This document shows positions 32,734-41,486 of a DNA stretch of 64,000 bases, piece after piece. The position numbers and the translations under genes are program-made. Every line of letters starts with the position of its first letter. Positions within the stretch are counted from its first letter, which is position 1. The stretch is from Cyanobacteriota bacterium (GTDB lineage: Bacteria > Cyanobacteriota > Cyanobacteriia > CACIAM-69d): positions 62,001 through 126,000 of the forward strand of contig JAKRSF010000003.1 in assembly GCA_022402445.1 (NCBI GenBank). Direction: 5' to 3'. The notes beneath the pieces are model-generated. The model had not been told where the DNA came from, searched no databases, and saw only the letters and a program-made list of their open reading frames with translations.

Positions 32734-33054
32734 GGGGCAACAGATGAACTCCTGTCAGGGCGCGCGATCGCGTTGGGCTGGCGAGGATGCGATCGATGTG
32801 GCTCATTCTAGCCCAGCTTGCAGGACGATTTGGCCGTAGCGGTGGGCTGAGGGCTTGCTGCTTAGTCTACCCTGAGCGTCTGCGTTTGCTGGTGATCTGG
32901 TGAGGAATCTTGAGGGGGGCTTTTGGCGATGGGGTGGGGGCGATCGCGCGATCGCGGGGGGATAAGGGGCGATCGCCTGGGGGGCAATTTAGGGGGCGGG
33001 GATGATTTGATGTCCGCTGCTTTTGGCGCTTTAATGAAATGCACAAACCCCTAG
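32734..33054. other. Gene-free stretch before tRNA-Arg
   Basis: About 320 bases with several HIP1 sites, some in tandem (around 32939-32956), and G-rich tracts. Short open frames here lack coding character. I see no RNA gene or clear promoter. Confidence 0.5.
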
Positions 33055-33128
33055 GGGTGCATAGCTCAGTCGGATAGAGCAGCCGCCTTCTAAGCGGCCG
33101 GTCGCAGGTTCGAGCCCTGCTGCACCCG
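33055..33128 (+). tRNA. tRNA-Arg(TCT)
   Basis: 74-nt cloverleaf: acceptor GGGTGCA pairs with TGCACCC, discriminator G. D-arm AGCTCAGTCGGATAGAGC; anticodon stem GCCGC/GCGGC with loop CTTCTAA, anticodon TCT; T-arm CGCAGGTTCGAGCCCTGC. CCA is not encoded. Confidence 0.95.
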
Positions 33129-33251
33129 TTGGTTGTTCGGTGAGTCTCTGGTGGTTGCAGGGGGCTGAGGCCCCTTATCCCCATGGGATTGGTGATTTTT
33201 TGGCGTGCTTGCTAGCGCTGCCTTTGGCCGGGGCCTTTCTTCTAGGGGTGC

Positions 33252-33650
33252 CTAGGGTTTGGGGGGATGCTGGAGGGCTTGACGCAGGGCTTGGAGGCTG
33301 AGGCTGTGGGCGAGGCGCAGGGGCAGGGGGGAGATGCCTTCGAGGCGCGATTGCACCCAGCCGTCACCCCAGCGCCAGTCGTGGTGGCCGTCGATGCTGC
33401 CGGATAGGAGCAGGCTCAGGCTGTTGTTTTCGGCGCGCTGGACGTGGTGGTCGATCACGAGGGGGCCGATCGCGCGGCGGTAGTGGGTGCCTGGGGTGAG
33501 GCGATCGGGGAGGCGATCGCGGGGGGTGTCGTCGGGCAGGGGCGGCGACCACCGGTGCCACTGGTTCGGGCATTGCAGCAGGTCGCCGATGGCCGCCGCT
33601 GATGCGTCCAGTTCTATCCGCAATTCACACTGCTGAAAGCTGCCTAACAT
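33252..33650 (-). CDS. SRPBCC/START-like small protein
   Basis: 132 residues from the ATG at 33650 (MLGSFQQCELRIELDAS). The N-terminal ELRIELDASAAAIGDLLQCPNQWHRWSP resembles the opening strand-helix of the SRPBCC ligand-binding fold. A conserved-looking HYRRAIGPLVIDHHVQRAE and GHHDWRWGDGWVQSRLEGISPLPLRLAHS follow. No ligand or enzyme activity can be named. Assignment to the fold is tentative; composition is native. Confidence 0.55.
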   Translation of the reverse strand: MLGSFQQCELRIELDASAAAIGDLLQCPNQWHRWSPPLPDDTPRDRLPDRLTPGTHYRRAIGPLVIDHHVQRAENNSLSLLLSGSIDGHHDWRWGDGWVQSRLEGISPLPLRLAHSLSLQALRQALQHPPKP

Positions 33651-33765
33651 TCCCCTTCTTCCCCGCGATCGCTCGGTCAAAGTTACCAGTTGGCCCCAGG
33701 ATGATTGGCCCTAGGGGCTCTCGCCTTGATGATAGCGAACTGCTTCGGGGGCCGGGGAACATGGC

Positions 33766-35637
33766 TCAACTGCCCCAGCCGCAAAGGTTGACGATTTGGC
33801 CCAGGAGTTGATTGATCGCTTCGGACAGGCTCGGGATGATTAGGGAAATGGTTTTGAAGAAGCCAATAGATTTGTCAGCGGCTTCCTTGATGCCTTCGGC
33901 GGTGGGGAGGGTGGGGGCTTTGGCGAGTTGCTCCAGGTGGGTTTGGGCTTCGGCTTTGGCGGCGTCGGGGAGGTCGCTGGCGTCGATGGTGGCTTTCAGT
34001 TGGGTGAGCAGGTCCGCGAGGGTGGGGGCGTCGGCGATGTCCGATTGCCGCAGGGCTTCGATGGATAGGGTCACTTGGCCGCTGATGTCGCCTCCAGCGG
34101 CCCCTTGGATGTCTTTGCCCGCGACCCCGCTGATGTCGCCCCCGGCAATACCGCTGATGTCGCCGCTGCCGGTGTTTTTCAGATTTTGTTTGCTCATGCC
34201 CAAGGACTCCACATGGTTGATATTAATGTTATCGCCGTCCCGCCCTGTGAGCAGTTTAGGCAGGCCAGCACTCATGAATGTTTCCAGGAAGGTAACCCGC
34301 GCTTCTAGCTGGTTGGCCCGTTCCGTTTCAGTGGCGGCTTTTAATCGAAGTTTTTCGACCAGTTCCATGGTTTCGGCATGGATTTTAGCTTTGTCCAAAC
34401 CAGGAGCAGTCTCGTATTGAAATTGCTGCCTGCCGTCTCCCAAAACCTTGAAGCCTGCGGGCTGAATATTTTGGAGTCCGTAGTTCGTCATCATGGTGTT
34501 TAAGGCTTGGATGTAGACTTGGGGATCGTCTTTGCTATGGAAGAGAAAATCAAGGGTGTCGGTGAGTAGGTTGACAACCTTTTCAAAGTCGCCCGGTTCA
34601 AAGGTGCCGCTCAGGGGTTTACGGCCCTGGGGATCGCGATCCGTACTGAGGAAAACATAATCGCAGTGGACTCCCTCAAAGATAGTTGTTTTGGTGATGG
34701 CCCAGTTTTGGATGATAGCTCCGGTGAAGTTGGCACCGCTAAAATCCGTGCCCGCTGCCTTTGCGCCAGTCAAATCCGCATCCCTGAAGTCGGCCCGCTG
34801 AAACTTTGCACCGCTGAGGTTTGCGTCTCGAAGCTTGGCCCCGATCAAAGAGGCTTCATTGAGGAAAAGGTTTTCAAAGTCCGCCTCTGAATAGTCAAAT
34901 TTATTTCCTGATTCTCGATTTAGTTCTAACTGAGAAACAGGTGTGATATTGAAATTTGAGCGGACAATTTTTGCTCCTTCCCAATCAACCCATCGGAGGT
35001 TGGCATTACCAAAGCTGGAATTGTGGATCTGGGCCTCATGAAAAATTGCGCCCGTCAAGTCCGCATCCTGGAATTTTGTTCCCTCCGCATTGCGAATTGC
35101 TTTAATGGTTTCCCATGCAAAAGATGCGGCAAAACCTAGTAAAATCAATGTAGTAATTGAAAAGAATAGACCCTCCCCAACCGCTCCATTGCTAAAGGCA
35201 GCCACAGCGCGCTCGGCTACGGCTACGGCTACGGCTCCGGCTACGGCTACGGCTACGGCTCCGGCTACGGCTACGACGAAGGCTCCGGCTCCGGCTACGG
35301 CTACGGCTCCGGCTACGGCTACGGCTACGGCTACGGCTACGGCTACGGCTACGGCTACGGCTACGGCTCCGGCTCCGGCTCCGGCGAAGGCTCCGGCTCC
35401 GGCTCCGGCTCCGGCGAAGGCAATCAAAATAGTGAGTTGTCGCCTGCTCTGGCCCATCTTGGCATGGCTGAAGCTAGCGCCCACAAGCCTTGCCCCGCGA
35501 AAATCGCAGCCCCGCAGATCCGAGTGGCTAAAATCTGCCCCGGTCAGATCCTGCCCCCGAAAGGAGCGATTCCGTAGGTCTTTCCCCGAAAAATCCCGAG
35601 AAGCCGCCACCGTCACCCAGCCATCGCGAAAGGACAT
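33766..35637 (-). CDS. Pentapeptide-repeat protein with hydrophobic dipeptide-repeat tract
   Basis: 623 residues from the ATG at 35637 (MSFRDGWVTV). Order of parts: first pentapeptide block (about 20-60, LRNRSFRGQDLTGADFSHSD), a hydrophobic stretch of Ala-Gly and Ala-Val dipeptides (about 73-140) encoded by a hexanucleotide repeat, a transmembrane helix (FFSITTLILLGFAASFAWETI), a second pentapeptide block (about 180-290), a globular helical region (about 300-400), then GDISGIAGGDISGVAGKDIQ repeats and a C-terminal helical bundle. Probably a membrane-anchored protein. Function unknown. The repeat tract should change length by slippage without breaking the frame. Confidence 0.82.
   Translation of the reverse strand: MSFRDGWVTVAASRDFSGKDLRNRSFRGQDLTGADFSHSDLRGCDFRGARLVGASFSHAKMGQSRRQLTILIAFAGAGAGAGAFAGAGAGAVAVAVAVAVAVAVAVAVAGAVAVAGAGAFVVAVAGAVAVAVAGAVAVAVAERAVAAFSNGAVGEGLFFSITTLILLGFAASFAWETIKAIRNAEGTKFQDADLTGAIFHEAQIHNSSFGNANLRWVDWEGAKIVRSNFNITPVSQLELNRESGNKFDYSEADFENLFLNEASLIGAKLRDANLSGAKFQRADFRDADLTGAKAAGTDFSGANFTGAIIQNWAITKTTIFEGVHCDYVFLSTDRDPQGRKPLSGTFEPGDFEKVVNLLTDTLDFLFHSKDDPQVYIQALNTMMTNYGLQNIQPAGFKVLGDGRQQFQYETAPGLDKAKIHAETMELVEKLRLKAATETERANQLEARVTFLETFMSAGLPKLLTGRDGDNININHVESLGMSKQNLKNTGSGDISGIAGGDISGVAGKDIQGAAGGDISGQVTLSIEALRQSDIADAPTLADLLTQLKATIDASDLPDAAKAEAQTHLEQLAKAPTLPTAEGIKEAADKSIGFFKTISLIIPSLSEAINQLLGQIVNLCGWGS
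35214..35420. repeat. Hexanucleotide tandem repeat inside a coding region
   Basis: About 200 bases made almost only of GGCTAC and GGCTCC units (plus-strand reading), with rare GACGAA or GGCGAA variants. On the coding minus strand they give GTAGCC (Val-Ala) and GGAGCC (Gly-Ala) codon pairs. Units of six keep the reading frame, so copy-number changes alter protein length only. Confidence 0.9.
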
Positions 35638-35843
35638 CGGGCCAGATCTCACCTATCCGCACCGCAGACCGGTTCAACCCCCAGCCACTGCACGCCCATC
35701 ACCATAGCAAGTTCCATTGGCCTGCGCCCGAGGGCCGTTAATCCCCGCCCACACCCCGCCCACACCCCGCGATCGCGCCCCTCCCAGCTAGCTTTATAAT
35801 GAACCCCTGAAGGCCATGTAAAGAAATGTAAGAAGGAAGCGCC

Positions 35844-36743
35844 ATGGGCGATCGACTGATCCGAGCAACGGCAGCGGGCGGCGGCATCCGGGCAGTGGGC
35901 ACCATCACCACCCGACTGGTGGACGAAGCGCGTCAACGCCATGGCCTGTCCTACGTTGCCACGGCGGCCCTCGGGCGCACCATGTCGGCGGGGCTGCTGT
36001 TGGCGTCAAGCATGAAGCGGCCCGGTTCGCGGGTGAATCTGCGCTTCCGGGGTGACGGCCCCCTCAAGGGCATCATGGTGGATGCGGGCCTCGATGGCAC
36101 CGTGCGCGGCTATGTCAGCAATCCGGCGGTGGAGTTGCCCCCCAAACCCAACGGCAAACTGGATGTGGGCGGCGCGATCGGCGAAGGTTTTTTATATGTG
36201 GTGCGCGATGCGGGCTACGGCTACCCCTACTCCAGCACCACGGAAATCATTTCGGGCGAAATCGGCGACGACATCACCCACTACCTCGCCATGTCGGAAC
36301 AAACGCCGTCGGCGGTGTCGCTGGGGGTGTTTGTGGACAAGGGCGGCGTGGTGGCTTCCGGTGGCCTGATGCTCCAGATCCTGCCCAGGGCGGCGGTGGA
36401 TGAGGAAATGGTCACCGCGATCGAGGAGCGAGTTGGGGCGCTGGCGGGCTTTTCGACCCTGTTGCGAGAAGGTAAATCCCTGCCGGACATTTTTGAGTCC
36501 CTGCTGGGGGACATGGGCCTGGAAATTTTGCCGGAGGTGCAGATGGTGCGCTTCCACTGCGGCTGCACCCACGAGCGGATGTTGGATGCCCTCAAACTCC
36601 TGGGGCCGGACGAGTTGCAGGACATGATCGAGACGGATGGCGGGGCGGAGGCAACGTGCAATTTCTGCAACGAGATCTACCGCTCCGATGTGCATCAGTT
36701 GGCGAGTTTGATTGAAGAGTTGCGGACGGATACGGGGACGTAG
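35844..36743 (+). CDS. hslO: Redox-regulated chaperone Hsp33
   Basis: 299 residues, ATG at 35844 with GAAGGAAG seven bases upstream as ribosome-binding site. N-terminal substrate-binding domain: MGDRLIRATAAGGGIRAVG, LGRTMSAGLLLASSMK, and GTVRGYVSNP. The C-terminal redox switch has four zinc-binding cysteines in FHCGCTHERM (about 238-246) and CNFCNEIYR (about 272-280). Oxidation releases zinc and turns Hsp33 into a holdase that protects unfolded proteins during oxidative stress. Length is normal. A palindromic terminator follows. Confidence 0.95.
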   Translation: MGDRLIRATAAGGGIRAVGTITTRLVDEARQRHGLSYVATAALGRTMSAGLLLASSMKRPGSRVNLRFRGDGPLKGIMVDAGLDGTVRGYVSNPAVELPPKPNGKLDVGGAIGEGFLYVVRDAGYGYPYSSTTEIISGEIGDDITHYLAMSEQTPSAVSLGVFVDKGGVVASGGLMLQILPRAAVDEEMVTAIEERVGALAGFSTLLREGKSLPDIFESLLGDMGLEILPEVQMVRFHCGCTHERMLDALKLLGPDELQDMIETDGGAEATCNFCNEIYRSDVHQLASLIEELRTDTGT

Positions 36744-36772
36744 GGATTTTGGCCCAAACCCAACGGGCGGGG

Positions 36773-36792
36773 CAAGGGGTTTAAACCCCTTG
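36773..36792. terminator. Bidirectional terminator-like palindrome
   Basis: CAAGGGGTTTAAACCCCTTG is a perfect 20-base palindrome between the convergent hslO and SRPBCC genes. On the plus strand TCTTTGTG follows; the T-run is weak, so the call rests on symmetry and place. Confidence 0.55.
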
Positions 36793-36815
36793 TCTTTGTG
36801 ATTGGAACAGGGCGG

Positions 36816-37250
36816 CTACCGGGCGATCGCGTAGGCTTTGAACCGATCCATATCGGCCTGGAGGGTGGACTCGACGACCCGCCCGAGGAAGAGATCGTCC
36901 ATGATCTGGCCCACAATGCCGGGGATGGCATAGGCGATCGCGAGGCGGACAATACTGCTGCCGTGGCGATCGTAGAACCGCACCGCCCCCCGATTGGGCA
37001 GGCCATCGACGGATTCCCACTGGATGATTTGCCCATCAATCTTGCGGACGATGCGCGCCTTCCAGTCGAAATTGAAGCCATTGGAGCCAAATTTCCAGAC
37101 GGAAATATCCGGATCCGCCTCAGAAATTTTGACCGACTCGATCCACTTCATCCAGCGGGGCATCTGTTCGAGATCGGACCAAAGGCTCCAGGCTTCCTCT
37201 AGGGGAATCGGCACCTCCACCTGGACACTGTGCTCTAACCACTTACCCAC
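36816..37250 (-). CDS. SRPBCC family protein next to crtQ
   Basis: 144 residues, ATG at 37250. It has the START/SRPBCC (polyketide cyclase-like) pattern: HSVQVEVPIPLEEAWSLWSDLEQMPRWMKWIESVKI, then FDWKARIVRKIDGQIIQWESVDGLPNRGAVRFYD, and a long C-terminal helix. It lies 54 bases after crtQ on the same strand. A gene of this type follows zeta-carotene desaturase in other cyanobacteria too (recalled from Synechocystis), so a link to carotenoid handling is plausible but unproven. These folds bind hydrophobic ligands. Confidence 0.8.
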   Translation of the reverse strand: MGKWLEHSVQVEVPIPLEEAWSLWSDLEQMPRWMKWIESVKISEADPDISVWKFGSNGFNFDWKARIVRKIDGQIIQWESVDGLPNRGAVRFYDRHGSSIVRLAIAYAIPGIVGQIMDDLFLGRVVESTLQADMDRFKAYAIAR

Positions 37251-37304
37251 GATCGCAACTCCCCAGCGCTAGTGATTTTGTGAGTTTTCGCCTAGGATCT
37301 GACC

Positions 37305-38771
37305 CTAGACCGTCGCGACCGATCGCGGTTCCGCCTTCGGGGCGATCGCCAGCATCGCCGACGCCGCCCGCCGCCCCGACTGGGTAGCCCCCTCCATACT
37401 GTCGATGTAGTCTTGCATCGTATAGCTCCCGGCCAGGAAGAAATTCGCGATCGGCGTCGCCTGGTCCGGTCGGTACGGATCCATCCCCGGCGCTTCCCGA
37501 TAGAGGGACTGGGCCAGCTTCACCACATTTGACCACAGCAAATTCAGCCGCCGCGAGGACGGGAACAGGCGATGCACCTGCTCTAGGATCACCTGGGCGA
37601 TCTCCTCATTGGACTTCTTGATGTAGGGATCCCCCGGCGTCAGCACCAGTTGCAGCAGCGAGCCCTGGCCCTCGCGGTAATAGTCCGTGGGGCTGGTGAG
37701 GGCCAAATCCGCAAAGCAGGAAAAGTCCGCATCGGCGGAGTAGAGCAGGTTATCCATCCCCGCCTTCTTCGACAGGTCCGCCATGGCCGCCTCGTCCTGC
37801 AACTCCGTCACCCAGCCATCAAAGCGCAGTTGCACCGTGGCGACGGGCACCGCCTCTAGCCTGTAAATGTTGTCGAACTGGGGCCATTTGCGCCACGGCT
37901 CCGGCAGCAGCCGTTGGATCCCCGGCACATCGCAGGCGGCCAGATAGGCGTCGGCGGTCACCAGTTTTTCGCCCTCCCCTTCCGCGATCGCGAGGCCCGT
38001 CACCCGCATTTCGCCGTTAGATTCCGCGTAGCGCACCTCCCGCACCCGCTGGCGCAGATGGATTTTCGCGCCCCGCGCCTCGATATAGTCCACAATCGGC
38101 CCGGTCAAATGGCGATGGGGCGACCCTTCGAGCATCCGCAACACCGACGCCTCCGTTTTCGCCGCAAAGAACTGGAAAATCGTCAGCATACAGCGGGCTG
38201 AAATATTTTCCGTATCAATGAACCCGAGGGCATAGGCGATCGGATTCCACATGCGCTTGAGGCTGCCATTGGAGCCCCCGTGGCGGCGGAACCAGTCGGC
38301 AAAACTGATGTTATCGAGCGCCCGAATGCTCTTCATGGCCCCATCAAAATCCACCAGGCCGCGCACGATCGGACTCGTGGCCAGGGCGATGGAATTTTGT
38401 AGCTTGTCCTGGGGCGAAAGCTGGGACGTGGTGAAAAACGCCTTGAGGCCATTGAACGGCGCACCGACGGGGAAGCGGAAATCCAGCGCCCCCAATTTGC
38501 CCCCCTCATTCACAAAGGTATGGGTATGTTCCTTCAGCAGGAGGCGATCAAAGGCCCCCACCTTCCGCATCAGGGCGAACAGTTCGTAGTAGCAGCCGAA
38601 GAACACATGCAGACCCATTTCGATATGGTTGCCGTCCGCATCTTCCCAACTGCCCACCTTGCCGCCGACGAAGGGGCGCGACTCAAAGATTTCCACCTCG
38701 TGGCCCGCATCGACTAAATCCACCGCTGCGGCCAGGCCGGCCAACCCCGATCCGACAATCGCTACGCGCAC
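37305..38771 (-). CDS. crtQ: Zeta-carotene desaturase
   Basis: 488 residues, GTG start at 38771 (reads [22 protein letters not shown], the FAD-binding GxGxxG region). [39 protein letters not shown] is typical of plant-type phytoene and zeta-carotene desaturases. The C-terminal FAD motif is [28 protein letters not shown]; the AGSYT form with Q-D-Y-I-D-S-M-E-G fits ZDS/CrtQ rather than CrtP. It desaturates zeta-carotene to lycopene on thylakoid or plasma membranes, using plastoquinone. The SRPBCC gene follows as a likely co-transcribed partner. Confidence 0.92.
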   Translation of the reverse strand: MRVAIVGSGLAGLAAAVDLVDAGHEVEIFESRPFVGGKVGSWEDADGNHIEMGLHVFFGCYYELFALMRKVGAFDRLLLKEHTHTFVNEGGKLGALDFRFPVGAPFNGLKAFFTTSQLSPQDKLQNSIALATSPIVRGLVDFDGAMKSIRALDNISFADWFRRHGGSNGSLKRMWNPIAYALGFIDTENISARCMLTIFQFFAAKTEASVLRMLEGSPHRHLTGPIVDYIEARGAKIHLRQRVREVRYAESNGEMRVTGLAIAEGEGEKLVTADAYLAACDVPGIQRLLPEPWRKWPQFDNIYRLEAVPVATVQLRFDGWVTELQDEAAMADLSKKAGMDNLLYSADADFSCFADLALTSPTDYYREGQGSLLQLVLTPGDPYIKKSNEEIAQVILEQVHRLFPSSRRLNLLWSNVVKLAQSLYREAPGMDPYRPDQATPIANFFLAGSYTMQDYIDSMEGATQSGRRAASAMLAIAPKAEPRSVATV

Positions 38772-39016
38772 GCTCGTTGCCCCGCCTTCTACTTAACGCC
38801 TACTGATCTGCTGCGGGCCATGCCCTGCGACTGCTCCAACCCTGGGTTGAACCGGAGTTTGGGGGCATGGCCTAAAAACATTAACGAATTTTAACACTTG
38901 CCTTCGATCGCGGGATCATTCTCCGGTGGGGGGGCGATCGGTCAAAATGGAACAATAGAAACGCCCCCGCGATCGCCGCGAATCCCCATTCAAGCAACTC
39001 AACCCCTTCTAAAACC

Positions 39017-39373
39017 ATGACCCAAACCACCACCCCCACCCGAGGCATCCTCCTGTCCGACGCCGCCTACGGCCACCTGATCAAACTGCGCGACTCCCAG
39101 GGCAACCAGGAGCTGTGTTTGCGCGTTGGCGTCCGGGGCGGCGGCTGCTCCGGCATGTCCTACACCATGGACTTCGAGACCCGCGCCAATATCCGCGATG
39201 ACGATGAGGTCTTTGACTACGACGGCTTCAGCGTGGTCTGTGACCCCAAGAGCCTGCTCTACATCTATGGCATGATGCTCGACTACAGCGACGCCCTCAT
39301 CGGCGGCGGTTTCCAGTTCACCAACCCCAACGCGGCCCAAACCTGCGGCTGTGGCAAATCCTTCGCCGTCTAG
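39017..39373 (+). CDS. sufA: A-type Fe-S carrier (SufA/IscA)
   Basis: 118 residues, ATG at 39017. HesB/IscA family with three conserved cysteines: Cys44 in [15 protein letters not shown] and Cys110/Cys112 in the C-terminal [48 protein letters not shown] matches the plastid/cyanobacterial SufA type. It carries iron or Fe-S clusters to target proteins, including photosystem components. No suf operon genes adjoin it, as is usual in cyanobacteria. A TPR gene follows 240 bases downstream. Confidence 0.92.
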   Translation: MTQTTTPTRGILLSDAAYGHLIKLRDSQGNQELCLRVGVRGGGCSGMSYTMDFETRANIRDDDEVFDYDGFSVVCDPKSLLYIYGMMLDYSDALIGGGFQFTNPNAAQTCGCGKSFAV

Positions 39374-39613
39374 GGCCGTCCGCAGGCCCGCGATCGGGGC
39401 CGAAGTCCCGACTCCTCGCGTCCCTAGGGCTGAGCGGCCACCGAATCCCGTATTCTGAATAGTCAGCGCGGGCCACGGCATTCTCCTATCCCAGTACCCA
39501 CCGTCGCGCCCCGACCCCATCGATTAGGACCGTCCGGGCGCGATCGCCGTCCTTAGCCCGCCCAACTTCTCGACCCTTTTCCAAACACCCTTTCACTTTC
39601 AGCCCATTGCACC

Positions 39614-40093
39614 ATGTCCGACGCATCCCTGTCCGTCACCCCGCCCCAGGCCAGCGACACCCCCAGCCCGGAGGCCATGACCCCGGATGCCCTCTTTGAT
39701 GCGGGAATTGCGCGCTACCAAGCGGGCGAAGATGCCGCCACCCTCATCCCCGTCTTTAAGGATCTGTGCGATCGCGCCCCCAAGAGCGGAGCCGCCTGGA
39801 CCTGCCTCTCCTGGCTCTACCTGCTCACCGGCAAAGGGGATCTGGCCCTCAAGGCCGCCAAAAAAGCCGTCAAACTCAGCCCCCAGGACGCCCAATCGCG
39901 CCTGAACCTAGCCGCCGCCATGCTCGAAACCAAACAGAAAGGCGTGCGCGACCAGGTGGAAATCGTCGAAAACCTGATCATGATCGACGAGGACATGCGC
40001 GCCGAGATCCACAAGAACCTCGCCGACGGCCTAGAACGCGCCCCCAACTCCAAAGCCTTCCAGCGCCTCAAAACCTGGTTAATGGAAGCGTAA
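39614..40093 (+). CDS. Small TPR protein
   Basis: 159 residues, ATG at 39614. A polar Ser/Pro-rich N-terminus of about 25 residues leads to TPR helices: LFDAGIARYQAGEDAATLIPVFKDLCDRAP, AWTCLSWLYLLTGKGDLALKAAKKAVKLSP, and AQSRLNLAAAMLETKQKG. The C-terminal helices (VEIVENLIMIDEDMRAEI) appear conserved. Soluble; probably a scaffold. It lies downstream of sufA in the same direction, but whether they share a transcript is unclear given the 240-base gap. Confidence 0.8.
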   Translation: MSDASLSVTPPQASDTPSPEAMTPDALFDAGIARYQAGEDAATLIPVFKDLCDRAPKSGAAWTCLSWLYLLTGKGDLALKAAKKAVKLSPQDAQSRLNLAAAMLETKQKGVRDQVEIVENLIMIDEDMRAEIHKNLADGLERAPNSKAFQRLKTWLMEA

Positions 40094-40371
40094 CTTAACA
40101 AAACGATCCAATTGCCCCATCGATTTTGGCGGCAACTTCCAGCGGTCCCCGGCAGTTCTAATGAAGACTGCACGGGGATCGCGGCTTTATGGGGTTATAT
40201 GTAGACGACACTGAAGCTAAGAGTTTGCAACTTTTCATATAAATTCATGATCCATCGGAAAGGGGGATGATAATATTTTCCAATCGAACCGATAGGCGTT
40301 TCTGAAGGTGGGAGTGCCATTGGTCGGCCCTGACTATCCGGGCCCAGAATCTCAAGGAGCTAGAGCAGAAA

Positions 40372-40572
40372 ATGGATAATCAAAACGTCACCATCAAGCC
40401 CGAAACCCGCAATCACAAGGGGTTTTTCATACAGGAAGGGCGCTATAAGCTCATGAATATTGATGAGTCTGGCTGGGCATTGATCTGCGTTGATGATGCC
40501 GTCTGCCATTATGTGGACCCGGATAATTTGGAGACCCTGGACATTCTTGAACAGGCGGCAGCGTTTGAGTAG
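40372..40572 (+). CDS. Small protein of unknown function
   Basis: 66 residues, ATG at 40372 with AAGGAGCTAG upstream as a good ribosome-binding site. The sequence (HKGFFIQEGRYKLMNIDESG, WALICVDDAVCHYVDPDNLE) looks like a short beta-rich domain with an acidic end. I recognise no family. It is followed by a strong terminator, which supports a real transcription unit. The upstream 280 bases are AT-richer than the surroundings and probably carry its promoter (for example GATAATAT near 40268). Confidence 0.6.
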   Translation: MDNQNVTIKPETRNHKGFFIQEGRYKLMNIDESGWALICVDDAVCHYVDPDNLETLDILEQAAAFE

Positions 40573-40640
40573 GGGCGGGGGTACGACACCAACGATGCTG
40601 TGCTACCGATGTTTCCTCGAACCTTTTGCTGAGGCTGATG

Positions 40641-40664
40641 ACCGCCCCTAGGGCGGTTTTTTCT
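40641..40664 (+). terminator. Intrinsic terminator of the 66-residue protein gene
   Basis: ACCGCCC-CTA-GGGCGGT hairpin followed by TTTTTCTT, about 70 bases past the stop. A textbook rho-independent terminator; it also means the frame upstream of 40755 is unlikely to belong to the next gene. Confidence 0.85.
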
Positions 40665-40754
40665 TGGGCGGTTTTGGCGGTGGATTGGGGGGCGGTGGGG
40701 CGATCGCGGTGGCAAAATGACGACGGAGCCATTGATCGGGAGGATGAGCGGACG

Positions 40755-41003
40755 GTGAAGGACCGGATTTTGGGGTGGATTGATACGCTGCTGATCGTGG
40801 ATTTTTTCGTGGTGCTGCTGAGTTTGCTGTGGCTCGCGATCGCCGTGGTGGGGCGTGCGGTGGAGGTGCCCCTGGGGTTGGACTGGTGGTATGCCCTATG
40901 GGAGCCGGTGTTTACGCCCGCCCTGGGGCTGCTGATGGGGGGGGCGCTCCTGAGTGGTTTGAGCCGCTGGATTGCCCGGAAGCTGAACCGCCCAACCGAC
41001 TAG
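40755..41003 (+). CDS. Small membrane protein
   Basis: 82 residues from a GTG at 40755. I chose this start because the longer open frame crosses a strong terminator and a HIP1-rich non-conserved stretch. It reads KDRILGWIDTLLIVDFFVVLLSLLWLAIAVVG, then LGLDWWYALWEPVFTPALGLLMGGALLSGLSRWIARKLNRP: two or three membrane helices and a basic end. No named family recognised. A tRNA-Ser follows about 100 bases later. Confidence 0.6.
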   Translation: MKDRILGWIDTLLIVDFFVVLLSLLWLAIAVVGRAVEVPLGLDWWYALWEPVFTPALGLLMGGALLSGLSRWIARKLNRPTD

Positions 41004-41107
41004 GGCCAGGGGGCCGTGGGGGCGGGGCAAAAAAAATCCTGATTTTTGGGGTGACCTACTTCCTTTTCGGGGCAGGTCTGCTATGATACCTACCTAGACT
41101 TCGGTCT

Positions 41108-41198
41108 GGAGAAGTGGCTGAGTGGTCGAAAGCGGCAGATTGCTAATCTGTTGAGCGCCAATTAGGGGGCTCCGAGGGTTCGAATCCCTCCTTCTCCG
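41108..41198 (+). tRNA. tRNA-Ser(GCT)
   Basis: 91-nt cloverleaf: acceptor GGAGAAG pairs with CTTCTCC, discriminator G. Anticodon stem GCAGA/TCTGT with loop TTGCTAA, anticodon GCT. Long variable arm, then T-arm GAGGGTTCGAATCCCTC. CCA is not encoded. Confidence 0.95.
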
Positions 41199-41486
41199 TT
41201 TAGTGGAAATGATTTTTTGAGTCTGGTCATTGCCAGGTTGGTCCTAGGGCTTGCGCCGGTTTGGGTACCTTGGTTCGTTGCGATCGCGGGCTGGCGCGGG
41301 GGCGGCGGGGCACGGCCTAGGTGGGCTCCCAGGGGCGGCGGGGGCAATGGGGCAAAGGGGGACTTCTGGACGAGGGCGCTGGCAATTGATTAGGGTGAGG
41401 TAAAGGGGTGTTTTTGTTGCGCCCCACCGCCTCGGTTTTCCATTGGCGCTTCGTTACCTTTTCGCGCTGAGGACGGCTCCCTAGCC

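Noticed and set aside
35214-35420. Hexamer tract considered as CRISPR or as an assembly artefact
   Set aside because: No spacers; it keeps the reading frame and mixes two unit types, as expected of a real coding repeat.
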